Assembly (NCBI RefSeq): GCF_013032005.1
Contig: NZ_WQBE01000005.1
Location: 186,001-250,000 of the forward strand
Length of the DNA: 64,000 nt
From: Ruegeria atlantica
Lineage (GTDB): Bacteria; Pseudomonadota; Alphaproteobacteria; Rhodobacterales; Rhodobacteraceae
Direction: 5' to 3'
Shown here piece by piece: positions 17,391-26,175 of this stretch. Under the pieces are notes generated by a model that saw nothing but the letters and a program-made list of their open reading frames with translations, did no database searches and was not told where the DNA came from. Position numbers and translations under genes: made by a program. Position 1 is the stretch's first letter. Every line of letters begins with the position of its first letter.

Positions 17391-18200
17391 CTAAAAGTCG
17401 ATCTCGACCCCAGGCAGGTTCAATTCCTTCATCATGTCGCGCAGTTCCTGCCGGGCTGCGATGTTCGAGATGTTCAGCTGTTTGACCCCGATATCCTTGA
17501 GGTCCAACAGTGTCAGGCCACGCGGGAACAACTCGCGAAAGATAACCCGCTCGGAAAAGCCTGATGCGACGCGGAAGCCGATGCGCTGGGACAGCATTTC
17601 GATCGCGCGCTGCATCTTTTCCTTGTTGACCATACGCTGTGTACCGACGCGGTTGCGCACGACCACCCAGTCGATGGGTTTGAGCCCGGCCTGCGCCCGC
17701 AATTGCCGTGCGTTCCAGACCATTTCGGAATAGACTGAGGGTCCAAGGATTTTCTCGCCCTTTGAATCGATCCGTGCCAACAGGTCAAAGTCGATGAAGC
17801 TGTCGTTCAGCGGTGTGATCAGCGTGTCGGCCAGCGAATGCGCAACCTGACTGAGGCGGGTATGCGAGCCGGGGCAGTCGATCAGGATAAAATCGCTGTC
17901 GCTTTCCAGTTCAGAAACGGCGGCGGACAGGCGGTGGTCATAGATATTCTCACCGGGTTTCAGCTTGGAGGCGTCGATCTCGGGCAGGTCATGGTGGCGC
18001 GGGCTGGGCAAGGGGACCTCGGACCCGTTCATGAATTTGCCGCGGTTTTCGAAATACCGTCCCAGACTGCGCTGTCTCAGATCCAGGTCCAGCGTGCTGA
18101 CTTTGTGGCCCAGCCGTGCCAGTGCGGTGGCCACATGCATCGACACGGTCGATTTGCCTGCGCCGCCCTTCTCGTTTCCGACTACGATGATATGTGCCAT
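17391..18200 (-). CDS. mipZ: MipZ-like ParA-family division-site ATPase
   Basis: The 269-residue protein begins MAHIIVVGNEKGGAGKSTVS; KGGAGKST (11-18) is the deviant Walker A of ParA/MinD proteins. LDLDLRQRSLGRYFENRG and ILIDCPGSHTRLS are typical of MipZ, which in Caulobacter forms a gradient from the cell poles and inhibits FtsZ assembly. The start at 18200 is the usual MipZ N-terminus; a frame extension upstream adds unrelated residues. It is transcribed alone. Confidence 0.94.
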   Translation of the reverse strand: MAHIIVVGNEKGGAGKSTVSMHVATALARLGHKVSTLDLDLRQRSLGRYFENRGKFMNGSEVPLPSPRHHDLPEIDASKLKPGENIYDHRLSAAVSELESDSDFILIDCPGSHTRLSQVAHSLADTLITPLNDSFIDFDLLARIDSKGEKILGPSVYSEMVWNARQLRAQAGLKPIDWVVVRNRVGTQRMVNKEKMQRAIEMLSQRIGFRVASGFSERVIFRELFPRGLTLLDLKDIGVKQLNISNIAARQELRDMMKELNLPGVEIDF

Positions 18201-18406
18201 GCCTGTATTCCCATGTCCCGCCGTGCTTCGCACACGTTGTTGCGAACCACTATATGTTGTGGAAACCGAGATGGGAAGAACCTCAATCGGTGATTTCAGG
18301 CTCTAAATTGGAAAACTATGACGTGGAATAGGGTTAAGCTGTGTGCTTGTCAAAAGTGGTACCCTGTTTCAGTGTCAGACGCAAAGAATTGCGATAGGGG
18401 CGACCG

Positions 18407-19294
18407 GTGGATCATCTGTTTCTGAACGTTCTGAACGTGGTCCTACCCGTCCTGATCTGCGCCGGAATCGGATATTGTCTGGCCCTGATCAAAGCGCCGT
18501 TCGACAATAAGGTGATCGGGGGAATCGTGTCGCGGGTGGGGTATCCGACGCTGATTATCTCGCACCTGTCTACCACGACGATTGCAATCGATACCTTTCT
18601 GGATGTGATGACCGCCGCAGCGCTGGCCATTGCCGGGTTCGGAGTGCTGGGGTTCGTTGCCCTGAAAGCGATGCGCCTGCCGGTGCGCGCGTTTCTGACT
18701 CCATTGATGCACAGCAATGTGGGCAATATCGGCTTGCCGATCACGCTGCTGGCGTTGGGTGACGCAGGCATGGCCTATGCGATGGGTTTCGTTGTCGTCG
18801 TGCTGATCAGTATCTTCACCATCGGCATGTGGATTCCGGCCGGAGAATTCTCGCCCCGTAAAATTGCCACCTCGCCGATCATCTACGCTGTGACCCTTTC
18901 GCTGATTTTAATGGCGACCGGGTACAGCCTGCCGCAACCTATCGCCAAGTCCTTCGACATTCTCGGCGGGTTGTCGATTCCGCTGATGTTGCTGACGCTG
19001 GGCCATACACTGGCGACTTTGCGGATCAAACGTCTGGGTCTGGCGGTGGTGCTGACCCTGCTGCATCTGGTTATGGCGGTTGCGATTTCAAGCGCGCTGG
19101 TCTGGGTGTTTGGCTTTACCGGGGCTGAACGCGGCGCGTTTATCCTGTGTTGTCTGATGCCATCTTCGGTTGCGACCTACCTGTTCATTGATCAGCACAT
19201 GCCGGAATACGGCCCGGATGTGGCCGGATTCATTTTGGTTTCGACACTGACCACGATTGTTGTTCTACCGGTTGCGCTGTCCTACTGGATCTGA
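18407..19294 (+). CDS. AEC family (auxin efflux carrier-type) transporter
   Basis: The 295-residue protein has about ten membrane segments and the AEC features NVLNVVLPVLICAGIGYCLA near the N-terminus and HSNVGNIGLPITLLALG in the middle. Bacterial members move malate, malonate or other small anions; the substrate is not evident. The GTG start at 18407 follows AGGGGCGACCG. Confidence 0.9.
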   Translation: MDHLFLNVLNVVLPVLICAGIGYCLALIKAPFDNKVIGGIVSRVGYPTLIISHLSTTTIAIDTFLDVMTAAALAIAGFGVLGFVALKAMRLPVRAFLTPLMHSNVGNIGLPITLLALGDAGMAYAMGFVVVVLISIFTIGMWIPAGEFSPRKIATSPIIYAVTLSLILMATGYSLPQPIAKSFDILGGLSIPLMLLTLGHTLATLRIKRLGLAVVLTLLHLVMAVAISSALVWVFGFTGAERGAFILCCLMPSSVATYLFIDQHMPEYGPDVAGFILVSTLTTIVVLPVALSYWI

Positions 19295-19373
19295 CGCGCA
19301 CCCTATGCGAAGCGAAAAAAACTGCTAAACTGCTGATAAATTGGATTAAAGACCTACAGTTTAAGGGGCGTTG

Positions 19374-20969
19374 ATGACTGACAAGACCTCGGAAGAAGTC
19401 ACCCCGCAGGCTCGTGCCCGCGTGGTGCTGGCGATGACGGCGATCTGTATGATGGTCGTGGGGTTTAATACCACCGCCGTGACCACCATCCTGCCCAACC
19501 TGAAGGCCGAGTTCGACCTGACCCCGTCCGGGCTGCAATGGGTGATGGCAACTTATTCCGTGGCCAGCGCGACGCTTGTCACCATCGTCAGCCGTCTGGG
19601 CGACATTACCGGCAAAATGGGCGTGTTTTTCTTTGGTATGATCGTCTTTGCGATCGGGTCGGCCTTGGCGCTGTTTGCTCAGGATGGGGTGATGCTGCTG
19701 ATTGGTCGTGGTGCGCAGGGGGCAGGGGCAGCAGCGCTGTTCGGCACCTCTTTGTCCTTGTTGACCGCCGCTACGCCCGAAGAACAACGCGCCAATGTCA
19801 CCGGGGCCTGGGGCGCGATCGTTGGTCTGGCTATCGGTGTCGGACCTATCGTCGGTGGGGCCTTTGGCCACTATGTCAGTTGGCGAGCGGTTTTTGCAGC
19901 CGACCTGGTGCTGCTGGTGGTGGCCTTCGCCATCGGACTGCTCGTCAGCAGACGGAAATACATACCCGACACCCGCCTTGCCGGGGCGAAATTTGACTAT
20001 CCGGGTGCAGTTGCCATCCTGTTGTTCCTTGGGCCACTGTCCTTTGCACTCAGCAATGGGGAAAGCGGTGGATGGGCCGCGCCGCTTACGTTAGTGCCGC
20101 TGGCCATCGCGGCGATGGCGACCGTCGTTCTGGTGATTGTCTCACGCCGCAGCGCAGATCCGCTGGTCGAGCTACGATACTTTCGCCATCCGCGTTATTT
20201 TATGGCTGCGGCGGGTATGTTTGTTACCGGTTTCACGCTGTTCTGCTTCTTTGTTTATTTCAACACCTTCATGCAGTCGCCGGACGCCTTCGGATACAGC
20301 TCAATTGGGGCAGGGTTAGCGATCATGCCGCTCAGCCTCAGCATGTTCGTCATCTCGGTGACCGCGCCCCGCTTTCTGGCGCCTTACAGTTTCCGGTGGC
20401 CCGTCACAATTGGCCTAGGGGCGATGGCCTGCGGGTTCCTGTTGCTGATGACAACCAACAATTCAACGCAATATGCCGAGATTTGGTGGAAGCTTTTGAT
20501 TGTTGGCGTCGGTATGGGCATCTGTTTTTCCTTGCTGCCGCGCCTCGGCCTGCGTCTTCTACCCGAAGAACATGTTGGCCAGGGGTCAGGCGTGATCAAC
20601 GCCTGCCTCTATTTCGGAGCCACCCTTGGAGCGGTGGTCGGCGGCCTGGCCGAATCTATCACCATTCGTCGCGGTCTGTCCGAGGTGATCGCTGCGTTGC
20701 CCGCCGGTTCAACCCAGCGCGAGGATCTGGCACATGCGCTGACCCACGGCACGCCCAGCCAGATCCAGCAATTGATCGCGGGGATGGATCCATCGACCAG
20801 CTCTGTCTTGGCCAGAGCTTTGCGCGAATTGCAGGACAATGCCTTTGACAGCGCCATGGTGGTCGCCGCGGTTGCCGCGCTTGTCGGCATGGTACTAGCC
20901 TTGGTGCTGCTGCGCGGGCCGGTGCCGCCGTTGCACAGTGCGGCAGAACTGACGCGCGCACCCAGGTAA
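19374..20969 (+). CDS. MFS drug exporter, DHA2 (14-TM) family
   Basis: The 531-residue protein has the EmrB/QacA arrangement: TTAVTTILPNLKAEFDLTPSGLQWV in helix 1, GRGAQGAGAAALFGTSLSLL and WGAIVGLAIGVGPIVGG (motif C-like) in helices 4-5. A long soluble loop (about residues 440-485) precedes the last helix. It probably exports toxic compounds by proton antiport. AAGGGGCGTTG precedes the ATG; a TTG three bases upstream is an alternative. No partner membrane-fusion protein is adjacent. Confidence 0.92.
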   Translation: MTDKTSEEVTPQARARVVLAMTAICMMVVGFNTTAVTTILPNLKAEFDLTPSGLQWVMATYSVASATLVTIVSRLGDITGKMGVFFFGMIVFAIGSALALFAQDGVMLLIGRGAQGAGAAALFGTSLSLLTAATPEEQRANVTGAWGAIVGLAIGVGPIVGGAFGHYVSWRAVFAADLVLLVVAFAIGLLVSRRKYIPDTRLAGAKFDYPGAVAILLFLGPLSFALSNGESGGWAAPLTLVPLAIAAMATVVLVIVSRRSADPLVELRYFRHPRYFMAAAGMFVTGFTLFCFFVYFNTFMQSPDAFGYSSIGAGLAIMPLSLSMFVISVTAPRFLAPYSFRWPVTIGLGAMACGFLLLMTTNNSTQYAEIWWKLLIVGVGMGICFSLLPRLGLRLLPEEHVGQGSGVINACLYFGATLGAVVGGLAESITIRRGLSEVIAALPAGSTQREDLAHALTHGTPSQIQQLIAGMDPSTSSVLARALRELQDNAFDSAMVVAAVAALVGMVLALVLLRGPVPPLHSAAELTRAPR

Positions 20970-21014
20970 ATGCACTAGCGGAAAAAGACGTCGACCGGTC
21001 TGGATCAAATGTGT

Positions 21015-21242
21015 TTAACCTCCAAGGTACACCCCATCTTTGGGTCGATAGAAAACCTTCTGATCGTGCAGCTTGCCAAGAAGATCATGGACGCGGCGCA
21101 GGGTGTTTTCGCGAACCACTTTCCCATCATCGGTTTCATCTGGTGTTGCCAGCGAACGGGAGGCAGCCAAGCCGCGCAAGGCTGTTTCAATCAGATCCAT
21201 ATCCTGCACCGAAAGTTCGAACATATCATTGTACTTGGGCAT
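21015..21242 (-). CDS. Small conserved-looking cytoplasmic protein
   Basis: The 75-residue protein begins MPKYNDMFELSVQDMDLIETAL and is charged and helical (RENTLRRVHDLLGKLHDQKVFYRPKDG). GGAGACCCTGAA before the ATG supports translation. I do not recognise the family. It is convergent with the MFS exporter gene and about 210 bases upstream of the rpmE terminator region, transcribed in the same direction as rpmE. Confidence 0.75.
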   Translation of the reverse strand: MPKYNDMFELSVQDMDLIETALRGLAASRSLATPDETDDGKVVRENTLRRVHDLLGKLHDQKVFYRPKDGVYLGG

Positions 21243-21410
21243 TTCAGGGTCTCCGTCGTATCAGGGCGGTTCTTGGTGCCAAGTGTAGCACCTTTTCAGC
21301 ATTGTGCGGCGATCACTGCGTGTGACGCGTGGGATCGGCGAGGGTGCCTTCAGGGGCTTCCTTTCTGGCAGGCCCTTTGTATCGTCTCACATGCCTGTCC
21401 TGAAAAGAAA

Positions 21411-21434
21411 AAGGCCGCCCCAAGGGACGGCCTT
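21411..21434 (-). terminator. Rho-independent terminator of rplS-rpmE
   Basis: On the minus strand AGGCCGTCCC pairs with GGGGCGGCCT around a two-base loop and is followed by a T-rich run. The stem is identical to that behind rplT. Confidence 0.88.
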
Positions 21435-21456
21435 TCGCATCTCAATCGGGTCAGGT

Positions 21457-21678
21457 TTAGAAACCCAGACCTTCGTATTTCTTCTTGAACTTCGACACGC
21501 GGCCGCCGGCGTCCATCAGGCGCGACGAGCCACCGGTCCACGCGGGGTGCGAGGAGGGGTCGATTTCCAATGCCAGCTGGTCGCCTTCGCTGCCCCAGGT
21601 GGATTTCATCTGAACCACGGTGCCATCGGTCATTTTGACGTTGATGAAGTGGTAATCGGGATGGATGTCTTTTTTCAT
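21457..21678 (-). CDS. rpmE: 50S ribosomal protein L31, zinc-free form
   Basis: The 73-residue protein begins [20 protein letters not shown] and has the L31 signature SSHPAWTGG. It contains no Cys, so it is the form that lacks the zinc ribbon. AGGAGCGGAAAG-like sequence precedes the ATG, which lies 11 bases after the rplS stop, so both are translated from one mRNA that ends at the terminator at 21.41 kb. Confidence 0.97.
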   Translation of the reverse strand: MKKDIHPDYHFINVKMTDGTVVQMKSTWGSEGDQLALEIDPSSHPAWTGGSSRLMDAGGRVSKFKKKYEGLGF

Positions 21679-21689
21679 CTTTCCGCTCC

Positions 21690-22073
21690 TTACGCCTCGG
21701 CGCCAGCTTTGGGCTTGTAGTTTGTGACTTCTGCGATACGTGCGGATTTACCGCGACGGGTGCGCAGATAGTACAGTTTGGCGCGACGGACGCGGCCACG
21801 GCGGACAACGGTGATGCTGTCGATGTTGGTCGAATGCAGTGGGAACACACGCTCCACACCTTCGCCAAACGAAATTTTGCGGACGGTGAACGATCCGGCG
21901 ATGCCGTCGCCACCTTTGCGCGCGATGCAGACGCCTTCGTAGTTCTGCACACGGGTGCGCGACCCTTCGGTCACTTTAAAGCCGACACGGATGGTGTCAC
22001 CGGCTTTGAAATCGGGGATGTCTTTCCCCAGGGCGGCAATCTGTTCCGCCTCAAGCTGTGCGATCAGGTCCAT
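21690..22073 (-). CDS. rplS: 50S ribosomal protein L19
   Basis: The 127-residue protein has the L19 pattern [33 protein letters not shown] and [40 protein letters not shown] precedes the ATG. In many proteobacteria rplS follows trmD directly; here a plus-strand lysozyme gene and a 400-base gap separate them, so rplS-rpmE must have its own promoter. Confidence 0.98.
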   Translation of the reverse strand: MDLIAQLEAEQIAALGKDIPDFKAGDTIRVGFKVTEGSRTRVQNYEGVCIARKGGDGIAGSFTVRKISFGEGVERVFPLHSTNIDSITVVRRGRVRRAKLYYLRTRRGKSARIAEVTNYKPKAGAEA

Positions 22074-22473
22074 CGCAGTTACTCCTATCTGCTCGTGGTT
22101 GGTCCACGAAGTTAAGCACGGCCTGAGAGCTCTTGGTCTTCACCGGGTCCTGCGTACAGCCCGCCAGAGGTCAGATCGAATGTTCCTTTGGTCTGGCCTG
22201 CCCTGACACGCCGTGGCTGAAGAAAGCTGAGCGATGCGCCATGATGCAAACCAAAACACCGGAGTCGCGTTACGCGGCACCGGATTGCGCTGCTTTACGG
22301 GGTTTGCGATCAGGGATCAAGATAAAAAAACCATATTTTCAACGCAAGGGTGGTATTTTCAACGCAAGGGTGGTGGGTTTTCGCCGTAAGCAAACTGCAC
22401 CGTTGCCTTATCAGGCCGATCAGGCATTCTGGGGGCAATTATAAGAGCAGTAATTTAAAAACAGGAACCGATC
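22074..22473. other. 400-base intergenic region between rplS and the GH25 gene
   Basis: This region should hold the divergent promoters of rplS-rpmE and the lysozyme gene. A small hairpin (TCGTGG/CCACGA, 22093-22109) lies in the rplS leader, and a perfect 20-bp tandem duplication is at 22335-22374. Short open frames exist but none has a ribosome site with plausible coding sequence. I see no further structure. Confidence 0.6.
22335..22374. repeat. Two perfect tandem copies of a 20-bp unit
   Basis: ATTTTCAACGCAAGGGTGGT occurs twice head to tail with no mismatch; a degenerate TTTTCGCCGTAAG follows. It lies about 100-140 bases upstream of the lysozyme ATG. Confidence 0.9.
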
Positions 22474-23274
22474 ATGCGCATTGCATTGATGCTGGCCGTC
22501 ATGGCCTTTGCGACTCTGTCCTGCGGTCGCAGCACACCTCCGCCTCAAAAGGTCGAGGCCAAAGCTTTTCTGAGTACAACTTCCCCTTCGGTCATCTACC
22601 CGGCCTTTGGCGACGCCGACCCGCATGACTGGGATGGGCGGCATCCTGGCCACTATCCGGTGCATGGGCTGGATGTCTCACGCTGGCAGGGGCCGATCGA
22701 TTGGCATCAGGCCAAGGCATCAGGCGTCAGTTTTGTGTTCATCAAAGCGACCGAAGGCGGAGATGTCGCCGACCCCTTGTTCGAAGACCATCGCCGTGGC
22801 GCGCAAGCTGCGGGCGTGCCGTGGGGGGCGTATCACTATTATTATTTCTGCCGCCCAGCGCATGAGCAGGCCCGGTGGTTCATCAAGAATGTGCCAAAGG
22901 GGGCCGACCTGCCGCATGTGCTGGATATGGAGTGGACGCCGCATTCCAGAACCTGCAGGTTGCGCCCCGATGGTGCCACCGTCCGGGCCGAGGCTAAGCG
23001 GTTTCTAGATATCTTGGAACGTCACTATGGACGCCGTCCGATTATCTATACAACGGTGGATTTTCATGGGGATACAGAAATAGGACGTCTGCGCGGGACC
23101 GAATTCTGGCTGCGATCCGTTGCCGGACACCCCCATCAGGTTTATCCGAGATCGTCCTGGCGGTTCTGGCAATATACCGGCACCGGGCTGGTGCCTGGCG
23201 TGCAGGGCAAGGTGGATATCAACACGTTCAACGGCCACCCCGAAAGCTGGGCGCGCTGGAAGGCGGGGGGCTAG
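22474..23274 (+). CDS. GH25 family lysozyme (lipoprotein)
   Basis: The 266-residue protein starts with a lipoprotein signal (lipobox ATLSC, Cys17). The GH25 domain spans about 64-260, with GLDVSRWQGPIDW, GVSFVFIKATEGGD, AYHYYYF and the catalytic Asp/Glu pair in VLDMEW. It cleaves the glycan chain of peptidoglycan, probably from the outer or inner membrane face in the periplasm. AGGAACCGATC precedes the ATG. Its stop codon shares CTAG with the stop of convergent trmD. It interrupts the expected trmD-rplS order. Confidence 0.93.
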   Translation: MRIALMLAVMAFATLSCGRSTPPPQKVEAKAFLSTTSPSVIYPAFGDADPHDWDGRHPGHYPVHGLDVSRWQGPIDWHQAKASGVSFVFIKATEGGDVADPLFEDHRRGAQAAGVPWGAYHYYYFCRPAHEQARWFIKNVPKGADLPHVLDMEWTPHSRTCRLRPDGATVRAEAKRFLDILERHYGRRPIIYTTVDFHGDTEIGRLRGTEFWLRSVAGHPHQVYPRSSWRFWQYTGTGLVPGVQGKVDINTFNGHPESWARWKAGG

Positions 23275-24068
23275 TCCCGCTCCTTTCGGTAGATCTCCCA
23301 CAGATCGGGTCGCCGTTCGCGGGTGATCTGTTCTGACATTTCGTGCCGCCAATCGGCAATGCGCCCGTGGTGGCCGGACATCAGAATGTCGGGGATCGGG
23401 CGGCCCTTCCATTCGGCGGGGCGCGTGTATTGCGGATGCTCCAGCAAACCAGACGAAAAGCTCTCTTCCTCGGCCGAGGCTTGATTGCCCAATACGCCGG
23501 GGATCAATCGCACCGTGGCGTCGATAAGTGCTTGCGCTGCGATCTCACCACCGGTCATAACGAAGTCGCCCAAGCTGACCTCTTGGACGCCATAATGTTC
23601 CAGCACCCGCTCATCGACGCCCTCGAAGCGACCACACAGCAGGGTCATGCCGTCGCAGCGCGCGAGGTTTTGCATCATACGTTGATCCATCCGGCGTCCA
23701 CGCGGGCTGAGGTAAATCAACGGCCAATTGCCCTGAACACCCGCCATCGTGTGTTCGATCGCCTCTCCAAGAACGTCGGCACGCAGCACCATGCCTGCAC
23801 CACCACCCGCAGGTGTGTCGTCGACGTTGCGATGTTTGCCGATGCCGAACGGGCGCAGATCAACGGTTTCCAGCTGCCACAAACCTTCCTGTAATGCCTT
23901 TCCGGTCAGGCTTTCGCCCAGCACCCCAGGAAAGGCTGAAGGAAACAGAGTGATGATCTTGGCCTTCCACACCCCATGCAGATCAGGCGTAGGAGTCAAC
24001 AGCTCGCGCGGTTTCAGGGTTGGGCGGATCGCCTTGCGACCGTGGGATTTACTGGGTTTGTCTGTCAT
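23271..24068 (-). CDS. trmD: tRNA (guanine-N1)-methyltransferase
   Basis: The 265-residue protein methylates G37 of tRNAs with SAM. The SPOUT knot signatures are clear: DDTPAGGGAGMVLRADV, YLSPRGRRMDQ and SLGDFVMTGGEIAA with the catalytic Asp in GDFVMTGGE. A 33-residue hydrophilic N-terminal extension (KPSKSHGRKAIRPTLKPREL) precedes the usual KAKIITLFP start, and no later ATG exists to remove it. The ATG overlaps the upstream sulfotransferase-like gene by 4 bases. Confidence 0.97.
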   Translation of the reverse strand: MTDKPSKSHGRKAIRPTLKPRELLTPTPDLHGVWKAKIITLFPSAFPGVLGESLTGKALQEGLWQLETVDLRPFGIGKHRNVDDTPAGGGAGMVLRADVLGEAIEHTMAGVQGNWPLIYLSPRGRRMDQRMMQNLARCDGMTLLCGRFEGVDERVLEHYGVQEVSLGDFVMTGGEIAAQALIDATVRLIPGVLGNQASAEEESFSSGLLEHPQYTRPAEWKGRPIPDILMSGHHGRIADWRHEMSEQITRERRPDLWEIYRKERD

Positions 24069-24880
24069 GTCGTGCCGGTCAGAGCGCCTTTTGCGCGTTC
24101 AATTATCGCCGTCTTTTGCGCAATCAAGGCGGCTTCGTCCAGACGCGAGCGATTCAAATCCAGCAATTCCGCCAGAACGTCCTCGGGTAGGCGATTGTTC
24201 ACCCGGGAAGGCGGCACCAGACGTTTGGTCTTGTCGCGCGACAGGTTCAGAAATTCGGCGAACGGGGTGCCGGGACCAAAGCGTTGCAGTTGCAATTCCT
24301 CAAGCCAACCTGTCTTCACCGTGACTGAAGGCAGCCGTTCGCGGATTTGGTCTGCCGTGTCTTGCAAAGATGGCAGATGATTCATGCTCGCCCGGAAGGC
24401 TTCGAAGTCACGGACCTGACGCATGCGTTCCAGATCATGCGCCCAGAGGCTGCGCAGCCAGCCGCCGCGCTGGCGTAAGGACAGATAGATTGTGATCTCG
24501 GCCTCTTGCTGGTCAAAGCGGTGCCGGACCGCGTCCACCATACAAGCGGCAAGTTCCGGTGCGGCTGCATAGCCCTGTTCGATGTTGCGGCTAGGGCGTA
24601 ATCCGGCAAAGTTTTCTTCGCTGACGATCAATCCGCGTCTAGTGCCGAAATCCAGTGTTTCGAGAAAGGCGCGCATCCGGGTTCCGAATTCGGACAACGT
24701 ACCCACGGTGCCATATATGGAATGTGTGGTGGCCGCGCGGGACAGGCCCGAGTTTCGGGTGCGATAGGGCAAGATCAGCGAGAAATGCGGCCAGATCAAT
24801 TCGCGGTTGTCATACAGGAAAGATTGGGCCGCGGTGGTGCCGGTTTTGTGCAGCCCTAGATGCAACAAAACCCTCCGCAT
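24065..24880 (-). CDS. P-loop sulfotransferase-like protein
   Basis: The 271-residue protein begins [27 protein letters not shown] is the PAPS-binding P-loop of sulfotransferases. The middle is poorly conserved in appearance (YLSLRQRGGWLRSLWAHDLE) and the C-terminus is helical. It overlaps rimM by one base (TGATG) and trmD by four (ATGA), so it is embedded in the tRNA/ribosome maturation operon. The acceptor substrate is unknown. Confidence 0.85.
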   Translation of the reverse strand: MRRVLLHLGLHKTGTTAAQSFLYDNRELIWPHFSLILPYRTRNSGLSRAATTHSIYGTVGTLSEFGTRMRAFLETLDFGTRRGLIVSEENFAGLRPSRNIEQGYAAAPELAACMVDAVRHRFDQQEAEITIYLSLRQRGGWLRSLWAHDLERMRQVRDFEAFRASMNHLPSLQDTADQIRERLPSVTVKTGWLEELQLQRFGPGTPFAEFLNLSRDKTKRLVPPSRVNNRLPEDVLAELLDLNRSRLDEAALIAQKTAIIERAKGALTGTT

Positions 24881-25383
24881 CAGATCAGCCCTTCGGGCGG
24901 ATCAGCGACAATGCGGCCCTTGTCCAGATCAACCGTCGGAACAGCCTCGCGCGTAAAGGGCAGCAAGACCGTAGATTTCAGACCCGGACCGTGCAGTTCC
25001 AGCAAGTCGGCCGCGCCGTGGTTCTGCACCGATTTCACCCGGCCCAGCAGAGTGCCGCCTGTATCATAAACCTCAAGCCCGATCAGATCGGTATGATAAA
25101 ATTCGTCGTCGGGCAACGAGGGCAGCTGATCGCGACGGGCATACAGACGCAGGCCATTGATCGCGTCCGCTTGTTCTTTGGTTTCAATCCCGCCCAATCG
25201 GGCGGCGAACCCGTTCTTGATGGGGCGGGTCAAAACCAAGGGGTAACGCTCGCCGCCGTTTTCGTCCGTCAGCGGGGAATAGGTCTCGATATCCTCGGGG
25301 ACCGCGCAAAAGCTTTTCAGGCGCACTTCGCCGCGCACCCCGTACGAGCCCGCAATGCTGCCGACACAGATCAGATCACTCAT
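24880..25383 (-). CDS. rimM: 16S rRNA processing protein RimM
   Basis: The 167-residue protein begins [25 protein letters not shown], the conserved RimM N-terminal barrel start, and ends with a PRC-barrel region ([21 protein letters not shown], ... [14 protein letters not shown]). It helps mature the 30S head near S19. Its ATG lies inside the end of a 49-residue upstream ORF, indicating coupled translation. Confidence 0.96.
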   Translation of the reverse strand: MSDLICVGSIAGSYGVRGEVRLKSFCAVPEDIETYSPLTDENGGERYPLVLTRPIKNGFAARLGGIETKEQADAINGLRLYARRDQLPSLPDDEFYHTDLIGLEVYDTGGTLLGRVKSVQNHGAADLLELHGPGLKSTVLLPFTREAVPTVDLDKGRIVADPPEGLI

Positions 25384-25525
25384 TTGGCTTGTCCACCGTC
25401 ACACATAATCCGTCCTGCCAATCGCCGCGTGCCTCACAGGCCGCGCGCTGGTTCGAGCGTTCAAAGAACACGCCCACAATAAATGCGATCATCAGCAGGA
25501 TGGGAAGTCGAATAAGCCCGAACAT
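25376..25525 (-). CDS. 49-residue small membrane protein ahead of rimM
   Basis: An intact 49-codon frame starts at the ATG at 25525, two bases after the bluB stop, and ends at a TGA inside the first codons of rimM, so it fills the gap exactly. It begins [20 protein letters not shown] (one membrane helix) and continues with a charged tail containing two Cys ([15 protein letters not shown]). AAGGTGCGC upstream overlaps the bluB end. Tight packing on both sides argues that it is real. I do not recognise it. Confidence 0.72.
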   Translation of the reverse strand: MFGLIRLPILLMIAFIVGVFFERSNQRAACEARGDWQDGLCVTVDKPNE

Positions 25526-25527
25526 TC

Positions 25528-26163
25528 TTAGCGCACCTTAATCGGCAGCGTGTCGTGGCGGCTTTCCCAGCCAACACGTTCCAATTCGGGGGTGTCGGAA
25601 AACTCTTCCGGCTGCCCGACGCAGAAATAGCCGATCAGCCGCCAGTCGTCCGGCACGTTCAAGTCACGGGCCAGCCGGTCAGGGTCCAGGATCGACACCC
25701 AACCCAGCCCCAGCCCTTCGGCCCGCAAGGTGAGCCAGAACAGGGTAACGGCCGACACAACAGAATAGCGCCGCATCTCGGGCATGGTTCCGGCACCCAG
25801 ACCTAGCCCCTTATCGGTGGCATCATCGCAGAACACGGCCAATTGTACCGGGGCTTCTTGCATGCCGGACAGTTTCAACTGGCTGTAAAGTTGCGCTTTT
25901 TCGCCGGAGTAACCGTCCAACGCCTGCGCGTTGGCGGTTTGGAAATTCTCAAGCGCCGCGGCACGCGCGGCTTCGCTTTCGACGCGGATCACACGCCAGG
26001 GTTCGCTAAGCCCCACCGAAGGGGCCAGGCGAAACGCGTCGAGGCAGCGCGTCAGCACTGCCTCGTCTATCGCATCGGTGCGGAACCGGCGCACATCGCG
26101 CCGGAGCCGCATCAACAGATCGAACTGCGTGCGGAAATCGTCAGTGAAAGTCTGATCCTGCAC
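25528..26163 (-). CDS. bluB: 5,6-dimethylbenzimidazole synthase
   Basis: The 211-residue protein is of the nitroreductase fold with BluB hallmarks: MRLRRDVRRFR, APSVGLSEPWRV, MPEMRRYSVVSAVTLFWLTLRAEGLGLGWVSILDP and CVGQPEE. BluB destroys FMNH2 with O2 to make the lower ligand of B12. The ATG lies 12 bases downstream of the rpsP stop, an unusual position inside a ribosomal operon. CobC and CobD, acting later in B12 synthesis, are at 47.8-49.6 kb. Confidence 0.93.
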   Translation of the reverse strand: MQDQTFTDDFRTQFDLLMRLRRDVRRFRTDAIDEAVLTRCLDAFRLAPSVGLSEPWRVIRVESEAARAAALENFQTANAQALDGYSGEKAQLYSQLKLSGMQEAPVQLAVFCDDATDKGLGLGAGTMPEMRRYSVVSAVTLFWLTLRAEGLGLGWVSILDPDRLARDLNVPDDWRLIGYFCVGQPEEFSDTPELERVGWESRHDTLPIKVR

Positions 26164-26175
26164 GCGCTCGCCTGC

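Noticed and set aside
20998..21008. Second FNR-like sequence (GGTCTGGATCAA) near 21.0 kb
   Set aside because: Only one half matches well and it lies between two convergent gene ends, where no promoter is expected.
22335..22374. CRISPR-like repeat
   Set aside because: Only two copies, directly adjacent with no spacer, and no cas genes anywhere in the window.
22133..22444. 103-codon open frame between rplS and the lysozyme gene
   Set aside because: No ribosome site, it contains the 20-bp tandem repeat and shows no structured protein pattern; treated as noncoding.
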